A stretch of DNA of 64,000 bases from Pseudomonas fluorescens Q2-87 (GTDB lineage: Bacteria; Pseudomonadota; Gammaproteobacteria; Pseudomonadales; Pseudomonadaceae). How positions within the stretch are numbered: position 1 is the stretch's first letter; the number at the start of each line of letters is the position of its first letter. Both the position numbers and the translations under genes were made by a program. This document shows positions 23,081 through 36,817 of this stretch, piece by piece. The notes below the pieces were generated by a model. The model saw nothing but the letters and a program-made list of their open reading frames with translations, was not told the origin of the DNA and searched no databases. Location: assembly GCF_000281895.1 (NCBI RefSeq), contig NZ_CM001558.1, positions 2,050,556 through 2,114,555 of the forward strand, written 5' to 3'.

Positions 23081-24201
23081 GCCTTGCTGCTCCAGGGCTC
23101 GGCGACTTCGATCACGCCGCCGCCCAGGCAGATTTCGCCGTCATAGAACACGACGGACTGGCCGGGCGTGACCGCCCGTTGCGGGTCGTCGAACGTAGCG
23201 CGATAGCCCGTGGCGGTTTTTTCCAGCGTGCATGGCTGGTCGCTCTGGCGATAGCGGACCTTGGCCGTCAGGCGACGCGGTTCGCTCAGATCGACCGGGT
23301 TGACCCAATAGATGTCGGAGGCGAGCAGGGCGCGGGAAAACAACCAAGGATGGTCGTTGCCTTGGCCGACGATCAGCTCGTTGTGCTCCAGGTCCTTGAT
23401 CAGCACGTACCACGGCTCTTCACCGGCGTCCTTCAGCCCGCCGATGCCCAGGCCCTGGCGCTGGCCGATGGTGTGGTACATCAGGCCATGGTGGCGGCCG
23501 ATGACCTCGCCTTCGGTGGTCTTGATCTCGCCTGGCTGGGCCGGCAGGTATTGCTTGAGGAAGTCGCTGAAGCGGCGCTCGCCAATGAAGCAGATGCCGG
23601 TGGAGTCTTTCTTCTTGGCGGTGGCGAGCTCGTGTTTTTCGGCAATCGCACGCACTTCAGGCTTTTCCAGCTCGCCTACCGGGAACAGGGTCTTGGCGAT
23701 CTGTTCGCCGCCGACGGCATGCAGGAAGTAGCTCTGGTCCTTGTTCGGGTCCAGGCCCTTGAGCAGCTCGGTGCGCCCATCGATGTCACGGCGGCGCACG
23801 TAGTGGCCGGTGGCGATCAGGTCGGCACCCAGCATCATGGCGTAGTCGAGGAACGCCTTGAACTTGATCTCGCGGTTGCAGAGGATGTCAGGGTTCGGCG
23901 TGCGACCGGCCTTGTATTCGGCCAGGAAGTGCTCGAACACGTTGTCCCAGTACTCGGCGGCGAAGTTGGCGGTGTGCAGTTTGATGCCGATCTTGTCGCA
24001 CACGGCCTGGGCGTCCGCGAGGTCGTCCATGGCGGTGCAGTATTCGGTTCCGTCGTCTTCTTCCCAGTTCTTCATGAACAGGCCTTCCACCTCATAACCC
24101 TGCTCGATCAGCAGAAGGGCGGAAACGGAAGAGTCCACGCCGCCGGACATGCCGACAATGACGCGCTTCTTGGATGTGTCAGAAGGGGCTGGATCACGCA
24201 T
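23077..24201 (-). CDS. mnmA: tRNA-specific 2-thiouridylase
   Basis: 374 residues. Thiolates U34 of Lys, Glu and Gln tRNAs, receiving sulfur through the Tus relay. The ATP-binding PP-loop SGGVDS is at 19-24, and the catalytic cysteines are Cys108 (ILCNREIKF) and Cys204 ([10 protein letters not shown]). The tusDCBE genes that supply the sulfur are also in this window (46642-48021). It overlaps hflD and sits just downstream of the Nudix gene. Confidence 0.97.
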   Translation of the reverse strand: MRDPAPSDTSKKRVIVGMSGGVDSSVSALLLIEQGYEVEGLFMKNWEEDDGTEYCTAMDDLADAQAVCDKIGIKLHTANFAAEYWDNVFEHFLAEYKAGRTPNPDILCNREIKFKAFLDYAMMLGADLIATGHYVRRRDIDGRTELLKGLDPNKDQSYFLHAVGGEQIAKTLFPVGELEKPEVRAIAEKHELATAKKKDSTGICFIGERRFSDFLKQYLPAQPGEIKTTEGEVIGRHHGLMYHTIGQRQGLGIGGLKDAGEEPWYVLIKDLEHNELIVGQGNDHPWLFSRALLASDIYWVNPVDLSEPRRLTAKVRYRQSDQPCTLEKTATGYRATFDDPQRAVTPGQSVVFYDGEICLGGGVIEVAEPWSSKA

Positions 24202-24259
24202 GGGAATTTATGAGTGTCTTGAAAAAGGACGCGATTCTATCAGGCCCGGGCGCGCAAGG

Positions 24260-24706
24260 CTAAAGAGAAGGACGGATCAGCGCCAGGCTGTGGCGATGGC
24301 CGGCCAGGTAATCGTCGATGCAGCGGATGATCAGCTCGCTGCGCCAATGATCGCGCTGTCCGAGCAGTTCGTCGTGACTTAGCCACTTGGCGCCGAGAAT
24401 GCCGTCGTCCAGTTGATAGTCGGGGCGATGGTTCAAGGCCTTGGCGGCAAAACACACGCGCTGGTAGGTGACGCCATTACTGGGGGCGGTGTACAGGTAG
24501 ATGCCCACCACGTCCGTGGGTTCGACGTCCCAGCCGGTTTCTTCCAGGGTTTCGCGCACGGCCGCTTCGATCAGTGTTTCGTCAGGGTCCAGGTGGCCGG
24601 CAGGCTGGTTGAGCACCGCGCGTCCGCCCTTGGACTCTTCCACCATGAGGAAGCGGCCGTTGTCTTCGACGATGGTGGCGACGGTGATGTGGGGTTGCCA
24701 GTTCAT
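24260..24706 (-). CDS. nudJ: Nudix hydrolase, NudJ-like phosphatase
   Basis: 148 residues. The complete Nudix box runs from Gly37 to about residue 59 (GHLDPDETLIEAAVRETLEE and on), fitting GX5EX7REUXEEXGU. NudJ of E. coli hydrolyses nucleoside tri/diphosphates and the thiamin precursor HMP-PP. The ATG at 24706 (MNWQPHITVATIV) has GGA upstream; the longer frame runs through a decayed REP. Synteny with mnmA-hflD-purB supports the NudJ assignment. Confidence 0.85.
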   Translation of the reverse strand: MNWQPHITVATIVEDNGRFLMVEESKGGRAVLNQPAGHLDPDETLIEAAVRETLEETGWDVEPTDVVGIYLYTAPSNGVTYQRVCFAAKALNHRPDYQLDDGILGAKWLSHDELLGQRDHWRSELIIRCIDDYLAGHRHSLALIRPSL

Positions 24707-24741
24707 GGGAGTCCTTATCTTGAAATTGGAATGCAGGCCGC

Positions 24742-24825
24742 TGTGGGCAGAGCTTGCTCGCAATAGCAACGGGTTACTCGATATTAAACGAATGATGAAT
24801 CGCCGTCCCGAGCAAACTCCCATGC
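24742..24825. repeat. Decayed REP pair
   Basis: CTGTGGGCAGAGCTTGCTCG and the imperfect inverse CCCGAGCAAACTCCCATG retain the layout of the TGTGGGAGCGGGC family with several substitutions. Confidence 0.55.
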
Positions 24826-24905
24826 AGGTGATTGAGTCCTCCTGTCAGTGACCTGAATGTTGAGTTCAATTGCCCTTCTGGGCGCTAAGCAAGGTATGGC
24901 TATTC

Positions 24906-25784
24906 CTACAGAGCGATGCATATCGCATTCGGATAGTATTTGTCGAGGTAAGGAAAGTCTCGTAGGTCACAAAGTTTGCCTGTGCCTGCAAATGATCTGA
25001 TTGTAATGGTTACCTGTTTTTTTGAAGTGTCGTGGTCAAATTCGATGATGGCAGTTGCGTCCGAAAACCCATCTTCTATCGTCAGGGTCGTTACGCCAGG
25101 TGGATAGCTTTTGTCCGGTGTCAGGTAGAAGTCGGTAGACATCGTCCCAACGAGCTTGTTAATTTTTTGTATTTCTCCTGGTGGGTATTCTTGGTATACG
25201 TCGCAGCCTGAAAGATAGAGCGTGACGTTACCTAGAAAAGAAAATCTGTCCGTGGGGTTGATAACGACTTGTAGGGCCTTTTTTTTCGGGGCAGGAAGCA
25301 CGGGGCTGGTTGAAGGATGTTTGACGGCCTGGTCGTTGATTTGGATCGCGAGCCATTCGACCTTGTCTGACTGTTGGTCGAATTTTTTACCGGGTCTGTG
25401 CATTTCAAGTTGAATTAACCCTGGAAAGTCCTCGAAGACAATAGAGGGAGCCCTGACGCTTGCGCCGGGTGAGTTGGTTGAATAGATAACTTGATTTCCG
25501 AATTTGTTTAAATTGAATGTGTAGGTGGTGTCTGGGCTTGTAAAGGTTAGTTGTTGTGTGGTGGGGATGTAGTTATATATCTGTCCATGGCGATTGGGGC
25601 GGATGTCTGTAGAGCAGCGTAGGGCGTAATGGTCGGGAAATTCCTCTATTTTAGGGTATTCAAAAGGCTCATCAAGGCCCTCTCTCCTGAATAGGGTGGG
25701 AGAGCCTCGCAGTGGTTGGAGGTCTAAATTCCCAATGGTGAAGGGTATTTGAGCGTTCATAATGACTTGCGCAGTCTTTTTCAC
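24906..25784 (-). CDS. Hypothetical protein, orphan, AT-richer than its surroundings
   Basis: 292 residues, family not recognised. It is predicted soluble: no signal peptide, no membrane helix, many beta-type strands (TYTFNLNKFGNQVIYS, QVTITIRSF), and a proline/lysine linker (SPVLPAPKKK) near residue 165 that may join two domains. Cysteines are few. The start is a GTG at 25784, preceded at good spacing by TGAGGA; the next in-frame ATG is at 25760. Codon use (many TTT, AAA, ATT and GTA codons) and base composition differ from the flanking backbone genes, suggesting recent acquisition. It stands alone between nudJ and idh. Confidence 0.6.
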   Translation of the reverse strand: MKKTAQVIMNAQIPFTIGNLDLQPLRGSPTLFRREGLDEPFEYPKIEEFPDHYALRCSTDIRPNRHGQIYNYIPTTQQLTFTSPDTTYTFNLNKFGNQVIYSTNSPGASVRAPSIVFEDFPGLIQLEMHRPGKKFDQQSDKVEWLAIQINDQAVKHPSTSPVLPAPKKKALQVVINPTDRFSFLGNVTLYLSGCDVYQEYPPGEIQKINKLVGTMSTDFYLTPDKSYPPGVTTLTIEDGFSDATAIIEFDHDTSKKQVTITIRSFAGTGKLCDLRDFPYLDKYYPNAICIAL

Positions 25785-26265
25785 GGTGTATTTCCTCAGT
25801 CTATGAGTCAGGTAGTGAGTTTTAAGTGCGTGTTTTTCGCTGAAAACTCAAACTATCTAGGAAGGACTGCTATCGCTACGTAGCCGATGTAAGCAATCCG
25901 GTTTCGCTCACTTGAGGTCGATACACCTGCAGGCAATCAGAATGACGCCTGATCTGACTCTCTCTCGTTCTCTTGCCGAGACATCTCGCATCCAGCAAGC
26001 GTTGAAGAGGCATGTTCGGGGCACGCCGTGGCTTCCAACGCTCATGGTTTACTTCATGCGCCTTCAGTGAAGAGGGCGTACTTAGAACGATGTCGTTAAG
26101 CCTAGGTTTTGTCTTGATTCTGTCAAGCAGGTTTCTTGGTCCGGACTTAAGATGCCGCACATAAAAAATGCCCGTATCTTGCGATACGGGCATTTTCTCG
26201 TCAGGCCAAAAAGGGCTGGGTCACACAGGCCAGCATGAGCAGCCTACGAAACCCGCCTTACGCCC
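25785..26265. other. 481-nt intergenic region between orphan gene and idh
   Basis: Holds the leader of the AT-rich gene (AT-rich, 25785-25860), the idh terminator (26165-26196) and about 280 nt with no recognisable feature. A 105-codon minus frame at 25876-26193 begins inside the terminator hairpin and is considered spurious. Confidence 0.55.
26165..26196 (-). terminator. Rho-independent terminator of idh
   Basis: AAAATGCCCGTATC / GATACGGGCATTTT is a perfect 14-bp inverted repeat with a 4-nt loop and a T run on each strand. It lies about 70 nt past the idh stop codon. Confidence 0.9.
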
Positions 26266-28973
<2,708 letters not shown>

Positions 28974-30230
28974 ATGGGGTATCAAAAGATTCAGGTTCCA
29001 GCCGTCGGTGACAAAATCACCGTCAATGCAGACCATTCTCTTAATGTTCCCGACAACCCGATCATCCCCTTCATCGAAGGCGACGGCATTGGCGTCGATA
29101 TCAGTCCGGTCATGATCAAGGTTGTGGACGCTGCGGTGCAGAAGGCCTATGGCGGCAAGCGCAAGATTTCCTGGATGGAAGTCTACGCCGGTGAAAAAGC
29201 CACCCAGGTCTACGACCAGGACACCTGGTTGCCCCAGGAAACCCTGGACGCGGTCAAGGACTACGTGGTTTCCATCAAGGGCCCGCTGACCACCCCTGTC
29301 GGTGGCGGTATCCGTTCGCTGAACGTGGCCCTGCGCCAGCAACTGGACCTGTACGTGTGCCTGCGTCCGGTGCGTTGGTTCGAAGGCGTTCCGAGCCCGG
29401 TCAAGAAGCCTGGCGACGTGGACATGACCATCTTTCGCGAGAACTCCGAAGACATCTATGCCGGTATCGAGTGGAAGGCCGGTTCGCCTGAAGCGACCAA
29501 GGTCATCAAGTTCCTTAAAGAAGAAATGGGCGTCACCAAGATCCGTTTCGACCAGGACTGCGGTATCGGCGTGAAGCCGGTTTCCAAGCAGGGCACCAAG
29601 CGCCTGGCGCGCAAGGCCTTGCAGTATGTCGTCGACAACGATCGCGATTCGCTGACCATCGTGCACAAAGGCAACATCATGAAGTTCACCGAAGGTGCCT
29701 TCAAGGAATGGGCCTATGAAGTGGCGGCCGAGGAATTCGGCGCGACCCTGCTCGACGGCGGACCTTGGATGCAGTTCAAGAACCCCAAGACCGGCAAGAA
29801 CGTCATCGTCAAGGATGCCATTGCCGACGCCATGCTCCAGCAGATCCTGCTGCGTCCAGCCGAATATGATGTGATCGCCACCCTGAACCTCAACGGCGAC
29901 TACCTTTCCGACGCCCTGGCGGCGGAAGTGGGGGGGATCGGTATTGCGCCGGGTGCGAACCTGTCCGACACCGTGGCGATGTTCGAAGCCACCCACGGTA
30001 CCGCGCCCAAGTATGCCGGCAAGGACCAGGTCAACCCGGGATCGCTGATCCTCTCGGCGGAGATGATGCTGCGTCACATGGGCTGGACCGAAGCGGCCGA
30101 CCTGATCATCAAGGGCACCAACGGCGCGATTTCGGCCAAGACCGTGACCTATGACTTCGAACGCCTGATGGACGGTGCCAAACTGGTTTCGTCCTCGGGC
30201 TTCGGCGATGCGATGATCTCGCACATGTAA
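28974..30230 (+). CDS. icd: NADP-dependent isocitrate dehydrogenase, homodimeric
   Basis: 418 residues. TCA-cycle enzyme of the isopropylmalate-dehydrogenase superfamily. The substrate serine lies in [13 protein letters not shown] (Ser115, equivalent to E. coli Ser113, the AceK phosphorylation site), with Arg121, Arg131 and Tyr162 ([13 protein letters not shown]) positioned as expected. The ATG at 28974 ([10 protein letters not shown]) has GGAG upstream. Competition between Icd/Idh and AceA (about 11 kb away) sets the TCA/glyoxylate split. Confidence 0.97.
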   Translation: MGYQKIQVPAVGDKITVNADHSLNVPDNPIIPFIEGDGIGVDISPVMIKVVDAAVQKAYGGKRKISWMEVYAGEKATQVYDQDTWLPQETLDAVKDYVVSIKGPLTTPVGGGIRSLNVALRQQLDLYVCLRPVRWFEGVPSPVKKPGDVDMTIFRENSEDIYAGIEWKAGSPEATKVIKFLKEEMGVTKIRFDQDCGIGVKPVSKQGTKRLARKALQYVVDNDRDSLTIVHKGNIMKFTEGAFKEWAYEVAAEEFGATLLDGGPWMQFKNPKTGKNVIVKDAIADAMLQQILLRPAEYDVIATLNLNGDYLSDALAAEVGGIGIAPGANLSDTVAMFEATHGTAPKYAGKDQVNPGSLILSAEMMLRHMGWTEAADLIIKGTNGAISAKTVTYDFERLMDGAKLVSSSGFGDAMISHM

Positions 30231-30250
30231 GCGGATCGACGCTCGACACA

Positions 30251-30286
30251 ATGCCCGGCTCGAGTGATCGAGCCGGGCATTTTCAT
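30251..30286 (+). terminator. Terminator of icd, probably bidirectional with cspD
   Basis: ATGCCCGGCTCGA / TCGAGCCGGGCAT forms a 13-bp stem followed by TTTTCATTTG on the plus strand. The convergent cspD gene ends at 30309. Confidence 0.85.
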
Positions 30287-30308
30287 TTGTCCGGGCTGCG
30301 ACGGCCGG

Positions 30309-30578
30309 TCAATGGGGTTCGGTGACCCTGGCGCTGGCAGGGGCAGGCGTTGCTTCGGCGGTCACGCTGCTGATGTTGATCGCGTGCAGGCCTTTGGGAC
30401 CCTGGATGACGTCGAACGTCACCGGTTGTCCAGCCTTCAGCGTCTTGTAGCCATCCATGTTGATTGCCGAGTAATGGGCGAAAAGGTCTTCATCATCCCT
30501 GCCGGCTGCGATAATGAAACCGTAGCCCTTGGCGTTGTTGAACCATTTCACCTTGCCATTCATCTTGACGACCGACAT
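30309..30578 (-). CDS. cspD: Cold-shock domain protein CspD
   Basis: 89 residues. Single cold-shock domain with RNP-1 (KGYGFI) and RNP-2 (DLFAHYS), binding single-stranded nucleic acid; CspD in E. coli is induced in stationary phase and inhibits replication. It carries a short Ala/Pro tail typical of CspD. The ATG at 30578 (MSVVKMNGKVKWF) has AGAGGGA at good spacing; an ATG five codons later is an alternative. Divergent neighbour clpS-clpA is the common context. Confidence 0.92.
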   Translation of the reverse strand: MSVVKMNGKVKWFNNAKGYGFIIAAGRDDEDLFAHYSAINMDGYKTLKAGQPVTFDVIQGPKGLHAINISSVTAEATPAPASARVTEPH

Positions 30579-30804
30579 AAACCATATCCCTCTGCAACGC
30601 ACTCCATCACTGGAGTATCATCCAGTCCATCCGCAGGCTAATCTTGAATACAGGATAGATTCCACGGACCTTTTTAACCCACGATGGGCTCTATTGGTTG
30701 TAACACCGTTTTCCCGATAGTCAAGGCGGCCAGGTGGTCGTGGTTGAAATCACCCGAAAGCGCCCCCATCACTGTATTCGCCAACTAAACGAACCTTTCT
30801 TTCC

Positions 30805-31167
30805 ATGCATGCAGTCAGCCAGATTCGACTAACATTCAATCAGGATCGCCCGGATCTACACGACGACGATTCCGCAGGCATTGCTGTTCAGGAAGCAAAG
30901 CCCGCATTACAGGCGCCACCGATGTACAAGGTGGTTTTGTTCAACGATGACTACACACCGATGGATTTCGTCGTCGAAGTGCTCGAGGTGTTTTTTAACC
31001 TGAATCGCGAGCTGGCGACCAAGGTCATGCTGGCCGTCCATACAGAGGGACGGGCAGTATGTGGAGTGTTTACCCGCGACATCGCCGAGACAAAGGCCAT
31101 GCAGGTCAACCAGTACGCCCGGGAAAGCCAGCATCCGCTACTCTGTGAAATCGAGAAGGACGGTTAA
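30805..31167 (+). CDS. clpS: ATP-dependent Clp protease adaptor ClpS
   Basis: 120 residues. ClpS captures N-degron proteins (N-terminal Leu, Phe, Tyr, Trp) and delivers them to ClpAP. The binding pocket residues are visible: Asn47-Asp48-Asp49 ([11 protein letters not shown]), Met53 and His79 (AVHTEG). The flexible N-terminal tail (1-38) is the part that engages ClpA. It is 29 nt upstream of clpA. Confidence 0.97.
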   Translation: MHAVSQIRLTFNQDRPDLHDDDSAGIAVQEAKPALQAPPMYKVVLFNDDYTPMDFVVEVLEVFFNLNRELATKVMLAVHTEGRAVCGVFTRDIAETKAMQVNQYARESQHPLLCEIEKDG

Positions 31168-31196
31168 CGCCGACCACTTGGGTATGAGGTGAAGCT

Positions 31197-33467
31197 ATGT
31201 TAAACCGCGAGCTCGAAGTCACCCTCAATCTTGCCTTCAAGGAGGCTCGTTCGAAGCGTCATGAATTCATGACCGTCGAGCACCTGCTGCTGGCCCTATT
31301 GGATAACGAGGCTGCCGCCACCGTTTTGCGTGCCTGCGGCGCGAACCTCGATAAACTCAAGCATGATTTGCAGGAGTTCATCGACTCCACCACGCCATTG
31401 ATTCCCGTTCATGACGAGGATCGCGAAACCCAGCCAACCCTGGGCTTCCAGCGTGTCCTGCAACGTGCTGTCTTTCATGTGCAGAGCTCGGGCAAGCGTG
31501 AGGTCACCGGGGCCAACGTACTGGTTGCCATTTTCAGCGAACAGGAAAGCCAGGCGGTTTTCCTGCTCAAGCAGCAGAGCGTTGCGCGCATCGATGTCGT
31601 CAATTACATCGCCCACGGTATCTCCAAGGTTCCAGGGCACGGCGATCACTCAGAGGGTGAGCAGGATATGCAGGATGACGAGGGCGGTGAGTCTTCTTCT
31701 TCAGGCAATCCGTTGGATGCCTATGCCAGCAACCTGAACGAACTGGCGCGCCAGGGTCGTATCGATCCGCTGGTCGGGCGCGAGGCGGAAGTCGAGCGTG
31801 TTGCCCAGATCCTGGCCCGGCGTCGCAAGAACAACCCGTTGCTGGTGGGCGAGGCAGGCGTGGGCAAGACCGCGATTGCCGAAGGCCTGGCCAAGCGCAT
31901 CGTCGACAATCAGGTGCCGGACCTGCTGGCCAATAGCGTGGTGTATTCCCTCGACCTGGGTGCCTTGCTGGCCGGTACCAAATACCGCGGCGATTTCGAG
32001 AAGCGCTTCAAGGCGTTGCTCGGCGAATTGAAAAAACGTCCACAGGCGATCCTGTTCATCGACGAAATCCACACCATTATCGGTGCCGGGGCTGCGTCGG
32101 GTGGGGTCATGGATGCTTCCAACCTGCTCAAGCCACTGCTGTCGTCGGGTGATATCCGCTGCATCGGTTCGACCACGTTCCAGGAATTTCGCGGCATCTT
32201 CGAGAAGGATCGTGCCTTGGCCCGACGCTTCCAGAAGGTCGATGTGTCGGAGCCTTCGGTGGAAGACACCATCGGTATCCTGCGCGGCCTGAAAGGGCGG
32301 TTCGAGTTGCACCACAACATCGAATACAGCGATGAAGCCCTGCGCGCGGCGGCCGAGCTGGCCTCGCGCTACATCAATGACCGGCACATGCCCGACAAGG
32401 CCATCGACGTCATCGACGAGGCGGGTGCCTATCAGCGCTTGCAACCAATGGAGAAGCGCGTCAAGCGCATCGAAGTGCCTCAGGTCGAGGATATCGTGGC
32501 GAAAATCGCACGGATTCCGCCTAAGCACGTCACCAGTTCCGATAAGGAGCTGCTGCGTAACCTGGAGCGTGACCTGAAGCTGACGGTGTTTGGCCAGGAT
32601 GCGGCCATCGACTCGCTGTCGACCGCCATCAAGCTGTCCCGCGCCGGCCTCAAGTCGCCGGACAAGCCTGTCGGTTCTTTCCTGTTCGCAGGGCCCACCG
32701 GTGTCGGCAAGACCGAGGCGGCACGGCAGTTGGCCAAGGCGATGGGGATCGAGCTGGTTCGCTTCGACATGTCCGAGTACATGGAGCGCCACACCGTATC
32801 GCGTCTGATCGGTGCACCGCCGGGCTATGTCGGTTTCGACCAGGGCGGCCTGCTGACCGAAGCCATCACCAAGCAGCCTCACTGCGTATTGTTGCTCGAC
32901 GAAATCGAGAAGGCGCATCCGGAAGTTTTCAACCTGCTCCTGCAGGTCATGGACCACGGTACGCTGACCGATAACAACGGGCGCAAAGCGGATTTCCGCA
33001 ACGTGATTGTCATCATGACCACGAACGCCGGTGCCGAAACCGCCGCTCGCGCTTCGATCGGTTTCACCCATCAGGACCACTCGTCCGATGCGATGGAAGT
33101 GATCAAGAAGAGCTTCACGCCTGAGTTCCGCAATCGCCTGGATACCATTATCCAGTTCGGTCGCCTCAGCCATGAAGTCATCAAGAGCGTGGTGGACAAG
33201 TTCCTTACCGAACTTCAGGCGCAACTGGAAGACAAGCGTGTATTGCTGGAAGTCACCGACGCGGCCCGCAGCTGGCTGGCAGAGGGTGGTTACGATGTGA
33301 CGATGGGGGCACGACCAATGGCTCGCCTGATCCAGGACAAGATCAAGCGTCCGCTGGCCGAGGAAATCCTCTTTGGCGAACTGGCCGAGCATGGCGGTGT
33401 GGTTCACATCGACATCAAGGATGGCGAGCTGACCTTCGACTTCGAAACCACGGCCGAAATGGCCTGA
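31197..33467 (+). CDS. clpA: ATP-dependent Clp protease ATP-binding subunit ClpA
   Basis: 756 residues. AAA+ unfoldase that feeds ClpP. Domain order: N-domain (1-145, binds ClpS), acidic linker ([17 protein letters not shown], about 150-170), D1 with Walker A GEAGVGKT near residue 218, and D2 with GPTGVGKT near 498. The ClpP-binding IGF/L loop lies in RASIGFTH near residue 620. ClpP itself is not in the window. Confidence 0.97.
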   Translation: MLNRELEVTLNLAFKEARSKRHEFMTVEHLLLALLDNEAAATVLRACGANLDKLKHDLQEFIDSTTPLIPVHDEDRETQPTLGFQRVLQRAVFHVQSSGKREVTGANVLVAIFSEQESQAVFLLKQQSVARIDVVNYIAHGISKVPGHGDHSEGEQDMQDDEGGESSSSGNPLDAYASNLNELARQGRIDPLVGREAEVERVAQILARRRKNNPLLVGEAGVGKTAIAEGLAKRIVDNQVPDLLANSVVYSLDLGALLAGTKYRGDFEKRFKALLGELKKRPQAILFIDEIHTIIGAGAASGGVMDASNLLKPLLSSGDIRCIGSTTFQEFRGIFEKDRALARRFQKVDVSEPSVEDTIGILRGLKGRFELHHNIEYSDEALRAAAELASRYINDRHMPDKAIDVIDEAGAYQRLQPMEKRVKRIEVPQVEDIVAKIARIPPKHVTSSDKELLRNLERDLKLTVFGQDAAIDSLSTAIKLSRAGLKSPDKPVGSFLFAGPTGVGKTEAARQLAKAMGIELVRFDMSEYMERHTVSRLIGAPPGYVGFDQGGLLTEAITKQPHCVLLLDEIEKAHPEVFNLLLQVMDHGTLTDNNGRKADFRNVIVIMTTNAGAETAARASIGFTHQDHSSDAMEVIKKSFTPEFRNRLDTIIQFGRLSHEVIKSVVDKFLTELQAQLEDKRVLLEVTDAARSWLAEGGYDVTMGARPMARLIQDKIKRPLAEEILFGELAEHGGVVHIDIKDGELTFDFETTAEMA

Positions 33468-33487
33468 TCGTTACCTGTAACAAAAGC

Positions 33488-33513
33488 AAAAGGCGCCGAA
33501 AGGCGCCTTTTTG
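33488..33513 (+). terminator. Rho-independent terminator of clpSA
   Basis: AAAAGGCGCC / GGCGCCTTTTT with a 3-4 nt loop, 20 nt after the clpA stop codon. Confidence 0.9.
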
Positions 33514-33539
33514 CTGTCTTTACCCCCCGTAGAGTCCTT

Positions 33540-33627
33540 TGGGAGCGGGCTTGCTCGCGAATGCGGTGGATCAGCGTGCAATGATGCTGAATGTGCAGCC
33601 GCATTCGCGAGCAAGCCCGCTCCCACA
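33540..33627. repeat. REP inverted pair (BIME), TGTGGGAGCGGGC family
   Basis: TGGGAGCGGGCTTGCTCGCG and the inverse CGCGAGCAAGCCCGCTCCCA lie in the convergent gap between clpA and infA. Confidence 0.92.
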
Positions 33628-33663
33628 CGAGGCCGCAGGGTGGAAGGCAAATCGCGGACAAAC

Positions 33664-33696
33664 AAAAACGCCCGACATCAGCCGGGCGTTTTGTAT
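33664..33696 (-). terminator. Rho-independent terminator of infA
   Basis: AACGCCCG / CGGGCGTT hairpin with a T run on the minus strand (GTTTTTGTTTG), a few bases beyond the infA stop codon. Confidence 0.85.
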
Positions 33697-33703
33697 TGAC
33701 CTG

Positions 33704-33922
33704 TTAGCGAGCGCGGTAAGTGATACGCCCTTTGCTCAAGTCATAGGGCGTCAGCTCGACGCGCACTTTGTCGCCGGTAAGAATACGAATGTAGTTCTTG
33801 CGCATCTTGCCGGAGATATGCGCGGTTACGACGTGCCCATTTTCCAACTCCACACGAAACATGGTGTTGGGCAGGGTGTCGACGACAGTGCCTTCCATTT
33901 CGAAGCTGTCTTCTTTCGACAT
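33704..33922 (-). CDS. infA: Translation initiation factor IF-1
   Basis: 72 residues, the invariant length of IF-1, an S1-type OB fold that sits in the ribosomal A site during initiation. The sequence ([19 protein letters not shown], then [16 protein letters not shown]) is close to universal. The longer frame upstream is not used. It follows aat and bpt, the same neighbourhood as in enterobacteria. Confidence 0.98.
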
Positions 33923-34022
33923 GCAGTAAAGCCCTCGGTATCCAGTGAATGGCCCGGTGCAACTGCGCCAGGCAAAAGCGGCGTGCATTGTGCCCGAAAA
34001 AGGGGGTTTAAGCCAAGGGGTT

Positions 34023-34730
34023 CTAACTAAGGACAACCCAGCGCTGGTTAATCAGCAGTTCAATGGGCCGATATTGCGTCTTGTAGTTCATTTTTTTGCA
34101 GTTCTTGATCCAGTAGCCCAGGTAGACCGCTTCGAGCCCCAGGCGCCGGCATTCGTTGATTTGCCAAAGGATCGCGAAACGCCCCAGGCTGCGCCGTTCC
34201 TCCTCCGGCTCGTAGAAGGTATACACCGCCGAAAGCCCATTGGGCAGCAGGTCCGTGACGGCAATGGCCAGCAGCCGTCCCTGGAGGCGGAACTCATAAA
34301 AGCGGGAAAATGGCAGGTCGCGTACCAGAAACGTCGAGAACTGGTCACGGCTGGGCGGGTACATGTCGCCGTCGGCATGACGTTGCTCGATGTAGCGTTG
34401 ATAAAGATCGAAGTATTCCTCGCTGAACTGCGGCTTGGCCGGTCGGACCTGGACATCGGCGTTGCGCTTGAAAATACGCTTCTGCTGGCGATTGGGCATG
34501 AACTCGGCCACGGGAATACGTGCCGGAACGCACGCATTGCAATGCTGGCAATGAGGCCGGTAGAGATGATCGCCACTGCGACGAAAGCCCATTTCCGACA
34601 GGTCTGCGTAGACATGCACGTCCATGGGCTGGCTAGGGTCGAGGAACAGCGTCGTGGCCTGCTCCTCTGGCAGGTAGCTGCAAGAGTGGGGTTGAGTGGC
34701 ATAAAACTTCAAACGCGCCAACTCGGTCAT
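34023..34730 (-). CDS. bpt: Aspartate/glutamate leucyltransferase (N-degron pathway)
   Basis: 235 residues. Ate1-related transferase that adds Leu to proteins starting with Asp or Glu, making them ClpS/ClpAP substrates. The family cysteines are Cys17 and the CQHCNAC group (Cys61, 64, 67); [16 protein letters not shown] and [14 protein letters not shown] are signature blocks. The ATG at 34730 ([10 protein letters not shown]) is the family start. It lies between aat and infA. Confidence 0.94.
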
Positions 34731-34786
34731 GATCAACCCTCGGATAAGCTTTAAATCTAATTGTAAGCCAGGAGTGCGGATGTCGC

Positions 34787-35467
34787 TCAGCAAACCCAGG
34801 TTGCATGGTTGGGCTGGTCCAGGTGCGCCTTGAGGTAATCGGCGAACGTCGTGCGCGGGATCGACCGGGCGCCCAGGCTGAGCAAGTGTTCGGTGGGCAT
34901 CTGGCAATCGATCAGCACAAAACCGGCTGCCTTGAGGTGTTGGACCAGGATTGCGAAGCCGAATTTCGACGCATTGTCGGCTCGGCTGAACATGGACTCG
35001 CCAAAAAACAGCTGCCCCATGGCCAGGCCGTACAGGCCCCCGACCAGCGTTCCCTGGTCCCAGACTTCCACCGAATGAGCGAAGCCACGGCGGTGCAGTT
35101 CCAGATAGGCGGTTTGCATGGCCTCGGTGATCCAGGTGCCTTCGGCATAGTCTCGCGGTGCTGCGCAGGCCTTGATGACGGCGGCAAAATCCTGATCGAA
35201 CGTCACGTCATAGCGCTGCTTGCGCAGCAGTTTGCCCAGGCTGCGCGATACATGCAATTCGTCGGGAAACAAGACCGTGCGCGGGTCGGGCGACCACCAC
35301 AAGATGGGTTGGCCTTCGGAAAACCATGGGAAGCAGCCGTGGCGATAGGCTTGGATCAGCCTGTCGGCGGACAGATCGCCGCCGGCGGCCAGCAAACCGT
35401 TGGGGTCGCGCATGGCTTTTGCCAGTGGTGGAAAATCGAAAGTATTGCGTTGTAACCAGGTCAGCAT
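34787..35467 (-). CDS. aat: Leucyl/phenylalanyl-tRNA-protein transferase
   Basis: 226 residues. Adds Leu or Phe to N-terminal Lys/Arg, creating N-degrons for ClpS. Family landmarks: [40 protein letters not shown], and [11 protein letters not shown]. It lies 56 nt upstream of bpt on the same strand, so the two transferases are probably co-transcribed. Confidence 0.96.
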   Translation of the reverse strand: MLTWLQRNTFDFPPLAKAMRDPNGLLAAGGDLSADRLIQAYRHGCFPWFSEGQPILWWSPDPRTVLFPDELHVSRSLGKLLRKQRYDVTFDQDFAAVIKACAAPRDYAEGTWITEAMQTAYLELHRRGFAHSVEVWDQGTLVGGLYGLAMGQLFFGESMFSRADNASKFGFAILVQHLKAAGFVLIDCQMPTEHLLSLGARSIPRTTFADYLKAHLDQPNHATWVC

Positions 35468-35539
35468 CGTTATCCGGCTTGCAGAAGGGGAGGGCGGCAG
35501 GCTCAGCTCGCAAGCGAAAGCCCGCCTAGAGGTTAACCG

Positions 35540-36817
<1,278 letters not shown>

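Noticed and set aside
25876..26193. 105-codon minus-strand frame
   Set aside because: It begins inside the idh terminator hairpin, has no ribosome-binding site, no recognisable domain and an Arg-rich composition typical of chance frames.
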